Part shown: one piece after another, positions 21,789-32,087 of the stretch
Numbering within the stretch: the first letter of the stretch is position 1
How the letters are laid out: each line of letters opens with the position of its first letter
Source of the DNA: Nansenia antarctica
Taxonomy: Eukaryota > Chordata > Actinopteri > Argentiniformes > Microstomatidae
NCBI GenBank assembly: GCA_963989245.1
Contig: OZ022342.1
Location: 40,438,442-40,502,441, forward strand
DNA length: 64,000 nt
Direction: 5' to 3'
Position numbers and translations under genes: made by a program
Notes under the pieces: generated by a model
Databases searched by the model: none
Told to the model about the DNA's origin: nothing
What the model saw: the letters and a program-made list of their open reading frames with translations, nothing else

Positions 21789-21911
21789 GAGAAAAATACT
21801 TTATGCGTGAACGCCCCCCAGGAACACCTCAACGCCCCCCTTTTAAAAATATTTGTTCCAGCGCCCCCCGATGTTGTCTGAACACCCCCGTTGAGAAACG
21901 ATGGCCTATTG

Positions 21912-22578
21912 CATTATTTGAACATTTACAGCGCTGTAAATAGTGTCATTCAATGCACAAGCACGTCATTTCACACAACATTATATACAAAAAAATACAT
22001 TATATACAATATTATAAATATCCGTTAGTTATATAATATTCGTTGATGAGTACAGGCATAATCAAATGTAGGCTACTGCAATTACTTTGCTGCGGTAGCT
22101 ATGCATGCACCACACAACTTGATAGGTACATACTGTGCAGTGTTTCATTCATAACTGTGCATAGGCTACACATATCATAATATCTTATCACTATTGCATG
22201 GAACTTGGGTAAACCCGCTGTGAGAAAAAAAAACTCAGCTCTAACAAATCCGAAGGGATTGGGAGACATACTGTACAGTTTATCATTTTCATAACTGTCT
22301 GTACATATACATATCTTATGTATCCCTATTGCTATATATAGCCTATATATAAACACATTATGTTACAAATATCAGTCTTATTCACTCTATCTAATTCAGC
22401 ACTGAAGCCTGAAGATTGAGCACAGTGTGTGTCCCCTTGCGACCTCTGCTGATATAAAAGAGAATTGCAGCCTTGGAGAAAAATATGGCAGCCGAATACC
22501 TAGGCAAATACACAGAAACACACAGAAATACAGCAAAATCGCTTCATACTAACTACATTTTGAGTTAAATGTAAAGAT
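21912..22578. other. Copy B of the duplicated segment, then no gene
   Basis: 21912-22115 continues copy B. 22120-22210 and 22262-22345 share CATACTGT.CAGT and CATAACTGT, a further weak duplication. Nothing coding is seen. Confidence 0.55.
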
Positions 22579-23306
22579 CAGTGGCGGCTGGTGATAAAAA
22601 TGTTGGGTGGGGCACAGGTTATGGGGGCATGCTCCACGGGGAAGAATATCAACTTTAAAATCTGGATTTACAGTCGATTTTAGCATGAGAATATATATCT
22701 AACTTAATTATTTTTATATATAACTTATTAAAGGGCAAACTGCAAACACAACAAAAATATAATGCACAACAACTGACAAATCAACTGGAATAGTCTTTGT
22801 TAGCAGAGTAGACCTAATGTTAACAGAATGGACTTATACCCTTTGTCTATCTGTGCAGCGGTAAGGTGAATAATTCTAGCAGTACTGTCCAGACAGTTGT
22901 CTTGTTTAGCCATTCAACTAGGCATTATTTATTCAATGGAGAAAGACATGGAACACAATGCAATTGTGATAATAAATGTGTTCTTTGTTACTTCTTTAAT
23001 TAAATTAAAGTGTACCTTTCTATTATCATACAATATTTCCTTTAGCATGTAAACTCTATAATCATACAGTTGTCTTTCTATTAGTTGTCTCTGTCATACT
23101 GAACTGTTTGTTATCATCCTGAACTATCTCTGTTGCTCACCTCACCTCAGTTCTGTCTCTATTGCTCTCCTCTCCTGTTGTCTGTCACACACGACGTGTT
23201 TCCGGGTCCAAAGTTGGCTGAGGCGCTGTCTTCGAAATGCGGCAATAATAATAATAATTATTTATATTTATATAGCGCTTTTCCGAGGCTCAAATACCCT
23301 GACAAT

Positions 23307-23372
23307 ATGGGGAAAACGGGAAAGTGCTGTGTCCCTTGTTGTATGAATAGATCCGAGTCTAAAAAACTATTA
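23307..23372 (+). pseudogene. THAP-like N-terminal scrap
   Basis: MGKTGKCCVPCCMNRSESKK matches the start of a THAP domain (two Cys, then NRS). The C-terminal half of the domain is not found downstream. Short, hence the modest confidence. Confidence 0.45.
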
Positions 23373-23682
23373 AACTGTCATTCTACCGCTGTAGTACACT
23401 GGTGCGGAGAATTTCTGGTTTGGACCCGGAAATTGCAAAATGTCACGTTTGACGTCAGACTTAACAACCGGATATTCAGGGCTCTCAAGTCTCACGCATG
23501 TTTTAATTTTTACTACCCCTAGTGGCAGTGGCCCTAGGCTGCAGCCTAGGTAAGCCTATAATCTGCGCATGCTCAGGGCGCATTTTTTGCGCCCCGACCG
23601 GGAAATAGGAGACAACCAATTGGAGCGCTGCTACAACTCACGTGTAAGCCAAAAGTATTTGCACTGTAATAGGGTCCCATTC

Positions 23683-24716
23683 CTTCTCCATGGGTTAAAA
23701 AATGGTTAAGGCATTCTACAAGAATTGCAAGGTGGCAGTACTGCATGGCAGCAGGAAGTCTCAGTGGTTTGAGGTAAAGTCAGGTGTGAAGCAAGGCTGC
23801 GTGATGTCAGGCTTTTTGTTCCTACTAGTTGTAGACTGGATAATGAGGAGAACACTGAGTGGAGGAAAGACAGGGATCAGGTGGCAAATTATGAACATGT
23901 TAGAAGATCTAGATTATGCAGTTGATATAGTATTGTTAGCAGTATCATGGAGTCATGCACAACAAAAGCTTGACCGTCTGAATGAATATGGTCTACAAAC
24001 AGGGCTAAGGATCAATGCAAACAAAACGGAATCGATGAGGATGAACGCCAAGAAAAGCACAGCCTTCACAGTGTATGAGAAAGATCTCAAGGACGTCAAC
24101 ACCTTCACATATCTCGGTGCAACAATGACAACGTCAGGTGGTGCTTCTGAAGACATGAAGATTAGTATAGGAAAAGCAAGGAACGCCTACCATCGTTTAA
24201 AGAAGTTGTGGAACAGCAGTCAGTATCGGAGGAAGACCAAGATGAAAATCTTTCAGTCAAATGTAATCTCAGTGTTGTTATATGGTTGTGAGACATGGAA
24301 GATGACAGCGGCTGACGAACAGTGCAGTAGACACATTTGTCCACAAATGCCTAAGAAGGATGCTGAGAATATTCTGGCCTACACGGGTGTCAAACGAAGA
24401 AGTGAGAAAACTTGCTGGTATAGAGATGATAAGCACGCAGATCAGAAAGAGAAGATGGAAGTACATCGGCCACGTGTTGAGGAAAAGCCCGGATGACCAT
24501 CAACGCATAGCCCTCAGATGGACCCCTGATGGACGAAGAAAAAGGGGACGCCCCAAAGAAACCTGGAGAAGAACCGTCGAGAGGGAGCGTGACATGCTGG
24601 GTCTAAGATCCTGGGAGGCGGCGGCTGCTGTGGCGAGGGACAGAGACCGGTGGCGTAAACTCGTTGGAGGCCCTACTCTTCACACCCGAAGAAAAAGGAC
24701 CTAAGTCAAGTAAGTC
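23683..24716 (+). mobile_element. 5'-truncated LINE with 12-bp target duplication
   Basis: AGGGTCCCATTC flanks the insertion at 23671-23682 and 24717-24728. The 3' end is a short repeat tail (AAGTCAAGTAAGTCAG) as in RTE-like LINEs. Its coding part is given separately. Confidence 0.85.
23702..24704 (+). pseudogene. LINE reverse transcriptase C-terminal part, catalytic Asp lost
   Basis: GVKQGCVMSGFLFLLVVDW (RT), then DLDYAVDIVLLA at residues 72-75, where the catalytic motif should be YADD but the first Asp is Val. KTESMRMNAKK, FTYLGATMTTSGG and LLYGCETWKM follow. The frame shifts near 24340 and resumes as LRIFWPTRVSNEE ... RWKYIGHVLRKSPDD ... WRRTVERERD to a stop at 24704. Clade assignment (RTE-like) is tentative. 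Confidence 0.82.
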
Positions 24717-24856
24717 AGGGTCCCATTCGGCCGGCGCCCCGACACTCTACCCTATGTATTTTCACAGTGAATTTTACACACACACAGATAAAATGTTTAT
24801 TGTATTGGAGGATTTTTAATGAATGCTGATAGGCGCCGACAGAATATCAGCCGCAT

Positions 24857-26634
24857 TTTATGAATAAACAATGTTTATTTTTAAAAATCTTTTACAAGAT
24901 TTTTACGCACGAGGAAGTTCTTGGGGCACTTCAGTCTATTAACCGGAAGTGTACTACTGGTGAGGATGACCTAGAGGCCTTCTTCATTAAATTAGCTGCC
25001 CCAGTTATAGTTGAACAGTTGACTTACATTTTAAACCTCACTGTTTCTGAAGGGAAACTCCCCCTTGAGTGGAAGTCCGCTAGGGTGATGCCATTACACA
25101 AAGGAGGTGACAGGGATAATGTGGACAATTACAGACCAATCTCTCGTTTATGTTGTTTAGCAAAAGTGCTGGAGTCATTAATAAATGTCCAAGTGAAATC
25201 CTTTCTTTCTACCTTCTCTGTGCTCAGTCCATTTCAATCAGGTTTCAGGGCCCAGCATAGTACAATCTCAGCTGCCACTCTGGTTGTAAATGATATTGTT
25301 ACAGCGTTGGATCAGGAAAAACACTGTGCAGCCCTGTTCATTGACCTGTCTAAGGCCTTTGATACAGTAGATCATTCTCTACTTCTGCATTGTCTAGCTA
25401 GCTTAGGCTTGGATAACACTTCTCTCAACTTTTTCCTTAATTACTTTTCTGATAGGCGCCAGTGTGTAAGTGTTGGTACTGTCCGGTCTGAGTTCCTGCC
25501 CCTTACTAAGGGTGTTCCGCAGGGTTCAATATTGGGTCCGGTTCTCTTTACAATCTATATTAACAATATTTTAACTGCTCTGGACGACTCATGTAAGGCT
25601 CACCTTTACGCTGATGATACGATAATCTATTGTACTGCGGATTCTCTTGAGTCAGCTAATCTGAAATTGCAACAAGCTTTTGATCATCTTCAAAGGGCGT
25701 TTAAAGAACTTAAATTGGTTTTAAATGCTAGCAAAACAAAAGTTATGTTTTTTACTAAGTCTAGAAATATCGATGTTAATAGCTTCCAAATGTCCTTATC
25801 AAATGGCTCCATACTAGAGTGAGTCAAGGAGTATAAGTACCTTGGTTTATGGATTGATGAAAAATTAACTTTTAAACATCATGTTGATATCTTGTCCTCC
25901 AAACTACGTCAGAAGATTGGCTTTCTCTACAGAAATCGCAGTAACTTCCCCCCGAGCTGTAGAAAGAGAGTAGGCCTAATTGAATCTGTTTTTATGTCTG
26001 TACTGGACTATGGAGACGTGATCTATCGTCACGCGGCTGTCTCTACCTTAAAGGCTCTGGATTCGGTATACCACTCTGCACTCAGATTCATCACTCAAGA
26101 CAAATATAACACTCACCACTGTGTCTTATACGATAAGGTTGGCTGGACATCTCTCGCAGCCCGCCGAGATTATCACTGGTATCAATTCATATTTAAGGGG
26201 ATTTCAGGCAAACTCCCCCCCTATATCACTTCCCTGTTGGACTGGAATGTTTCTTCCTATCAAACACGCTCCAGCGAGTGGTTGGTTTGTACGGTCCCTC
26301 AAATGTCTACTAAGCTGGGTAGGACAGCCTACTCTTATGATGCTGCTAATACTTGGAACTCTATTCAGAATTCTCTGAAACTGGACACTCTCCCATCACT
26401 CAATGATTTTAATGATTTTTTTTCCCCCTCTGTGTCACTTCTTGTAACTGTTTTTAAATTATGTTGTGCATTTCTTAGTAATGTTTTTTGTTTGTTTTAT
26501 ATTTTGTTTTAATTACTATTCTGTTTATGACTTATATTGTTGGTTCTCTTTTATTCACTTGTTGCTACTGTAAATGAGGGCAACCTCAGTAACTTGCGAG
26601 TTTAAATAAAGGTTTGGAAAAAATAAAATAAAAT
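24857..26634 (+). pseudogene. L2/CR1-like LINE RT with a single internal TGA
   Basis: Open from about 24857 through FIDLSKAFDTVDH, GVPQGSILGPVLF and the intact YADD (residues 250-253) to TGA at 25820-25822. The same frame then continues without further damage (EYKYLGLWIDEKL, LDYGDVIYRHA, GRTAYSYDAANTWN) to 26512. One nonsense codon is thus the only lesion seen in about 550 codons. 5'-truncated: the endonuclease is missing. The 3' end has AATAAAG and an (AAATA)n tail at about 26620-26634. Confidence 0.85.
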
Positions 26635-26716
26635 AGCAACTAGGAAGTGGGGCTGCGTTGGAAGGTGGGGGCGGCGCCCTAGCGCCCTCTATTGGCCAGC
26701 CGCCACTGGTAAAAAT

Positions 26717-26875
26717 GCATGTAAAGATGCTGGGTGGTAGAATGCACATATCTAGGAAAAGTCATGAAAGGTGGGTCCTGAAATTTGATCGAGTGCAAAG
26801 GTAGAATTTGTTTTGTACTCACAGAGATCAAATGACACCTCACGGCTGATTAAGTGTTAAACGTGATTCGTCCTA
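26717..26875. repeat. Dispersed repeat, copy 1
   Basis: Matches 50150-50295 in the same orientation (GCACATATCTAGGAAAAGTC, GGTCCTGAAATTTGAT, GAGTGCAAAG). Unclassified. The remainder to 27100 is AT-rich with no gene; 26940-27115 reappears inverted at 33700-33880. Confidence 0.75.
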
Positions 26876-27108
26876 CTGTTTACCTTATTATTTATGATAA
26901 TATATTTCATAGCATTCAAGTATTGGTTAATACTTATAATAATTACAGATCCAATTAAATGATTCCCGATTAAACTGTACAACATTTGAGAGGTTGTTTT
27001 GCAAAAACAGATACCTTGCTTTGTAGTTATTATACTAAATCATTTTTCTTTTACATGAGATAAACCTTATTGTCATTGACAAGTACTAAGACAAGGAAAC
27101 ACAGTTCG

Positions 27109-27355
27109 TCATCTAATCAGATGCATTACATGATCATCGATACCCCAAAAGGCGAGATCTTGTGTGGAACCCCAGACTGAGGGTGATTGATGGTTATTTT
27201 GTCTTTCTTCCATTTTCAAATAAACGCACAACAGTTGTCTACTTCTCACCAAGCTGCTTGCTGATGGTCTTGTAGCCCATTCCAGCCTTGTGCACGTATA
27301 CAATCGTGCCCCTGACGTCCTTATACAGCTCTTTGGTCTTGCCCATGATGGAGAG
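27109..27355 (-). pseudogene. Tc1-like transposase N-terminal fragment
   Basis: Minus strand reads MGKTKELYKDVRGTIVY, then HKAGMGYKTISKQLGEK and stop. This is the helix-turn-helix DNA-binding start of a Tc1-like transposase. WKKDKITINHP-like and SPFGVSM pieces follow in shifted frames. The catalytic half is absent. Confidence 0.8.
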
Positions 27356-27356
27356 G

Positions 27357-27744
27357 TTAGAATCTGATTGATTGATTCTGTGACTTGCGTACGTACATTT
27401 TCCCGCAATTTGGGGATTTATAAAAAGGAACTTGGCGTGAAACTGTGTGCACCTCTACGCACACTGGCACCCATGCGTACGCATAGAAACTGGAGAAATG
27501 AGCAACTGCGACTCCGCTGACAGAAGGATGAAACAGGAGAAACGCTTTGAAATGGATACCATTTCCACTGACATAATTCGTAATATTGCCTCTCACGTAT
27601 TATGAAGGAGTGCACAAAAAGAATACGTGCACACTGCACATATCTTACTCGCCCCTGTCCTGTATGCATCACACTGTATATATATATATTTACTGTACGT
27701 ATCATATTGATATTCATGCAAATATATTGACTTTTTACATTCAT
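27357..27744. repeat. MITE-like repeat, copy 1
   Basis: Contains TTGCGTACG, GGATTTATAAA, GAAGGAGTGCACA, ACACTGCACATATCTTA, GTACGTATCATATTGATATT and CATGCAAATATATTGACTTT. The inverted copy is at 35989-36237, which ends TTATAAATGAGGCCCCAGG. Confidence 0.75.
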
Positions 27745-28129
27745 ACTCATTGGGGAGCGTACCTATGTTCCCCGGGTCCTATATTCCCCGGGTCCTATGT
27801 TCCCCGGTTCCCCGCTTCCGAAAAAGGGTCCTATGTTCCCCGCTTCCGAAAAAGGGTCCTATGTTCCCCGCTTTCGAAAAAGGGTCCTATGTTCCCCGCC
27901 TGCCGTTGTGTCAAGCGACCCCAGGTGTCGTTATGTGGTACTGCATGAGAGTTTGACGTGCGACCCCAGGTGTCGTTATGTGGTACTGCATGAGAGTTTG
28001 ACGTGCGACCCCAGGTGTCGTTATGTGGTACTGCATGAGAGTTAGATGTCTTGGGAATATGAAGAACACATTGAATGTCATAGTATTGTCTCAGCATTTT
28101 ATATAACTCCCTAGATAGATCATTTTCGA

Positions 28130-28808
28130 GATGGAATTGAAAATCTTATATTCCTAAAAGAACACCAGTGATATATATACACATTATTAAATATTTTTTC
28201 TATATTTTTGTCAAACGAAATCAAATAAATACAGTAGAGATATCAATCCAAAATATAGGCTTTTATTGCAACCAACTAATTAAACTATGTTTGTGCATAC
28301 ATAATAACAATAATAACAATAACAATAATAATTAAATTAGGCCAATAACAATAATAATAACAACAACATAGGCCAAAGTGCTATTCAAATAAATGTGATA
28401 AATAAATGTCAAATAAACAAGCAGCACAGAGACACACTAAATATCAGAGTGCAACATTGTCCCCTGAAACATACAAGTATATTATATCAATGTGTTTCTA
28501 TGCAGTATCAATAGCATCTAATTTAGATTTTTTATTTTAGTTGTTTATCTAAAGAAAATAATATTTTAAAATAATGAATTATCTAAAATAATAAATTAAA
28601 AACAATCTAAATGATGTGCTATTATCAATAGCATACCCCTTTTATAATTAGCATACTGAATTTCATTCTCAGATTTGATATAAAGACTATCAGAGTTGGG
28701 TCATTTGTGGAGACAACCCCAACCCAACTCAACCCAACCCTACTTGGTGAAGACAGGAACCACAGGCAACCGGTGAAAATCACAGGCATAATATGGGCTA
28801 CAATGTCA
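28130..28808. other. AT-rich filler of the outer element
   Basis: AT-rich with AATAAC/AATAAT microsatellite at 28303-28372 and CCAACCCAACTC runs near 28720. No coding motif. Confidence 0.6.
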
Positions 28809-28811
28809 GGT

Positions 28812-29199
28812 AAAATAGTCTTACTGAAAGACCTTGTATAAAAAATATTGATGGGAATCTATAGCCTACCTTAATACTTGATGTCTTTTATTTTCAGAAA
28901 ATCCACAGCTCCTGTTTGAAGGGACCGTGTTCCTGCCACTCCACAGAGAAGATCCCCTGACAGGCTGTGAAGAGTACAAGGAGGGAGCAAAGCTTCTCTT
29001 CCCACCCTCAGCCATCACTGACACCCTCCTGTTCCTACATCATAAATGTTTTTGGGAACCACGCCAACTTGTTGGGATAGGTATGAAGTCAACTGCCACC
29101 AATGGGCAATACTGTGAAATTGTTGATAAAAGAGTAGTCCACAACATTAGGAACACATGCTACCTGAAGAATAGGTTTCTCCACTCTCATATGGAGTAA
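28812..29199 (+). CDS. Unrecognised exon with upstream GT-AG intron in the outer element
   Basis: From 28900 the frame reads ENPQLLFEGTVFLPLHRED, then GCEEYKEGAKLLFPPSAITD, LLFLHHKCFWEPRQLVG and a stop at 29199 (about 100 codons). It is preceded by a polypyrimidine-AG acceptor (TTTTATTTTCAG) and a candidate donor at CAGGTAAAAT (about 28809). The intron would be about 90 bp, typical for fish. Amino-acid composition looks protein-like, but I recognise no family. It could be the last exon of the element's own protein or of a captured host gene. Confidence 0.4.
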
Positions 29200-29657
29200 C
29201 TCTCCCATGTCACACTGTGATGGTGGTCATTGTACCGGTAGTCTGTCTGTGATGGAGGACGTCAGTGTAGTCTCTTTCAGAAGGACAGTTTAGTCTCTCT
29301 GTGGTGGAGGGGAATCTTGGGGGAGTTGTTACACAACACATTCTTGTTTATTTATTTATTTGTATTTTAAATAATTAGAGCAACCTGGTCTCACACGGCA
29401 GACGTCAGAATTCGACGTTTATGGACAAACGTCGAATTCTGACGTGAGATTGCATCCAAACGTCGAATTCCGACGTGTCATTTGCATCCAAACGTCGAAT
29501 TCCGACGTGACATTTGCATCCAAACGTCGAATTCCGACGTGACATTGGGGTAGCTCGTTCTGATAGCGCAGGGGTGCGCCTGTTATGTGCGCCTGTCGGG
29601 GCTTCTCTCGGGATTATTCCATTTTGAAATGCACTTGCATTAATTAGTTAGGCCACA

Positions 29658-30096
29658 TTTAGGGTTAGGGTTAAGGTTAGGGTTAGGGTTAGGGTTAGGG
29701 TTAGGGTTAGCATTAAGGTTAAGGTTAAGGTTAGGGTTAGGGTTAGTGTGGTAACCTTTCAACGTAATAAAGCCACATGACGCTTGATGGGAGCATGGAG
29801 TCATACATACATGTCTGTGCGTCTTACACTGCGCACCTATAATGCTATATCTGAATACCGGATACGGAAACACATCCAGCCTACATCTCTGTAGTCCTAG
29901 AAATAATATCCCTTAACCCATAACTCCCCCTAGTGGGAAAACATAGATATTGCATCTCAATATAAATCCTAGGTATAATGCTCACATTATAACAGTTAGG
30001 GTTAGGGTTAAGGTTAGGGTTAGGGTTTAGGTTAGGGTTAGGGTTAGGGTTAGGGTTAAGGTTAGGGTTAGGGTTAGGGTTAGGGTTAGGGTTAGG
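29658..30096. repeat. Two telomere-like (TTAGGG)n arrays
   Basis: 29658-29750 and 29997-30096 are TTAGGG arrays with TTAAGG variants, same direction, separated by about 245 bp of unique DNA. Confidence 0.88.
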
Positions 30097-30137
30097 GTAA
30101 CTGTAGAGTATTTGGGTTTGCATCTATTGCTCTAGCA

Positions 30138-30653
30138 TTGTTTATTCTTCCTGGCCTGAGTATGTTACGTCACCAATGGAAATGGACCACAGAATGTGAA
30201 CAGGCCTTCCAGGAAGTGAAGAAGCTTGTGACATCGGAGACAGTACTCACACACTACGACCCCTCCTTGCCTGTGAAGTTAGCATGCGACGCTTTGCCGT
30301 ATGGTATAGGAGCCGTTATGTCACATGTGATGCAGGACGGGACCGAAAGACCAATAGCGTTCGCCTCACGCTCCCTGGCCCCGGCCGAGAAGAATTACTC
30401 TCAAATAGACAAGGAGGCGTTGGGCCTGGTCTGGGGCGTAAAACGGTTTAACCAGTACCTGTACGGCAGGGAGTTCATCCTGGTGACTGACCATCAACCG
30501 CTGGTCTCGATATTCAACCCCCAGAAGGCGATTCCCGTGACAGCTGCAGCACGGATGCAACGCTGGGCCGGAGGGAGGGCACCGGTACAAGATCGAATTC
30601 AAGAGAACACTGCAACACGCCAACGCAGACGGGTTGTCCCGGCTGCCACTTGA
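30138..30653 (+). pseudogene. Gypsy RNase H region
   Basis: WTTECEQAFQEVKKLV, then CDALPYGIGAVMSH (Asp of RNase H, normally CDAS), RPIAFASRSL, AEKNYSQIDKEAL and VTDHQPL. The frame shifts at about 30570, and the LSRLP end lies in the next frame. The RT palm is deleted. Confidence 0.85.
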
Positions 30654-31635
30654 CACAGCAACAACGACAAAGGGGGACAAGGAACCGGTGGAGATGTTCA
30701 CACTCATGCAACTCGAAAGCCTCCCGGTGACGGCGGAAATGATTGAGAGAGAGACCCGGAAAGATGCAACTCTCTCACAAGTGTACAGAGCAACGCAGAC
30801 TGGCTGGACAACCCACGAAGGGTCTCCCCTCACTCCCTATTACCGACGTAGGGACGAGCTCACCATTGACTCTGGATGCCTTATGTGGGGAATGAGGATC
30901 GTCATCCCCACCAAGCTCAGGTCCAGGGTGCTGGAAGAGCTACACAGTGGCCATCTGGGAGTGGTGAAGATGAAAGCACTCGCCAGGAGCTACGTCTGGT
31001 GGCCGGGGATTGACCAACAGATAGAACAGCTCGCCATGCATTGCTCTGGCTGCCAGCGTGTACAGAATGAGCCGACAGTTGCACCTCTCCATGCCTGGGA
31101 ATGGCTTGCATCGCCATGGCAACGTATCCACATTGATTTCGCCGGTCCATTCATGGGGACAACATTCCTAGTGGTGGTCGATGCATGTTCAAAGTGGCCA
31201 GAAGTGTTCACCATAAGCTCCACGACAACAGCCCACACGATCGACGTGTTGAGAAGCCTCTTTGCAAGAACTGGTATCCCCGAACAGTTGGTGAGTGACA
31301 ATGGTCCTCAATTCACGGCAAATGAATTCCAGATGTTCCTGAAGCTCAATGGAATTCGCCACATAACATCAGCCCCCTATCATCCGGCTACCAACGGGCT
31401 CGCCGAGAGGTTCGTACAAACCCTAAAACAAGGTCTGCGAGCTATGGCAGATGCCTCTCTCTCTCTACGTCAGAAGCTGGCCAATGTCCTGTTTGCCTAC
31501 CGTAACGCCACTCACGCTACTACCAACCGGACACCCGCCATGCTGTTCCTGGGACGTGGGTTACGCTCAAGACTGGACTTGCTTAAGCCAAATCTGCGGC
31601 GGACTGTAATGGATCGGCAGATCAGACAGGTCTAA
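30634..31635 (+). pseudogene. Gypsy integrase, core intact
   Basis: 333-codon frame. The zinc-binding H104-H107-C137-C140 (HSGHLG... HCSGC) is present. The DDE catalytic triad is complete: D168 (HIDFAGP), D222 (VSDNGPQF) and E258 (GLAERF), with the standard 35-residue spacing. The frame stops at 31635 because of a frameshift before the C-terminal part. It would join cDNA ends to chromosomal DNA. Confidence 0.9.
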
Positions 31636-31679
31636 GGGCGCACGACAGGGAAACACGTCAACTAGAGATTGGACAGACT

Positions 31680-32087
31680 GTGCTGGCCAGGGATTACCGT
31701 GGAGAACACAAGTGGGTGCCCGGCATAATCAAAGAAAGACAAGGGCCCTTGTCCTACACTGTAGAAGTAGCTCCTGACACTGTCTGGCGACGCCACCTTG
31801 ACCAACTACGGAGGTCAGAGGTACGCACTGCAGAAGAGGTGGTGGATCCTGCTGCACGTATCACCGCTGCTCAGGAGAGCCTGAGCCTGCCTACCTCCAA
31901 CACTGCTCAGGAGAGCCTGGGCCTGCCGACCTCCGACCGTGAAACGGGGTGTCTGCCTAGCCCTGGTCGGCCCCTGACCCCACGCCTGGGTCTCCCTGCT
32001 GGTGGTGCGAGCCCGGGAGTCACACCCCCGGAGGAGAGACGTTATCCAACACGCACCCACAGACCTCCAGACAACCTATCTCTCTGA
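31680..32087 (+). pseudogene. Gypsy integrase C-terminal segment
   Basis: Continues the integrase in another frame: IGQTVLARDYRGEHKWVPG, then IIKERQGPLSYTVEV, WRRHLDQLRRS. A short duplicated AQESL(S/G)LPTS repeat follows, and the end is RRYPTRTHRPPDNLSL. The polypurine tract and 3' LTR follow about 100 bp later. Confidence 0.82.

Larger units (their letters stand above)
19781..21903. mobile_element. hAT element, 2.1 kb, noncoding, with perfect 8-bp duplication
   Basis: Starts CAGTGGTTCTCAAC; the reverse complement of its end is CATCGTTTCTCAAC. GCCTATTG flanks both sides (19773-19780 and 21904-21911). CCCCCC-rich subterminal stretches (GCCCCCCTG, ACGCCCCCC) are typical of this fish family. 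No transposase frame remains. It holds a direct internal repeat and a SINE (separate entries). Confidence 0.85.
22579..26708. mobile_element. hAT-type element carrying two LINE insertions
   Basis: Left end CAGTGGCGGCTGGTG; the reverse complement of the right end is CAGTGGCGGCTGGCC (13 matching bases). Flanking 8-mers GTAAAGAT (22571-22578) and GTAAAAAT (26709-26716) differ at one base, a likely decayed target duplication. Inside are a short SINE/LINE tail (23251-23295), a THAP-like scrap, and the LINEs at 23683-24716 and about 24857-26634. Without them the element is about 1.3 kb. Confidence 0.75.
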
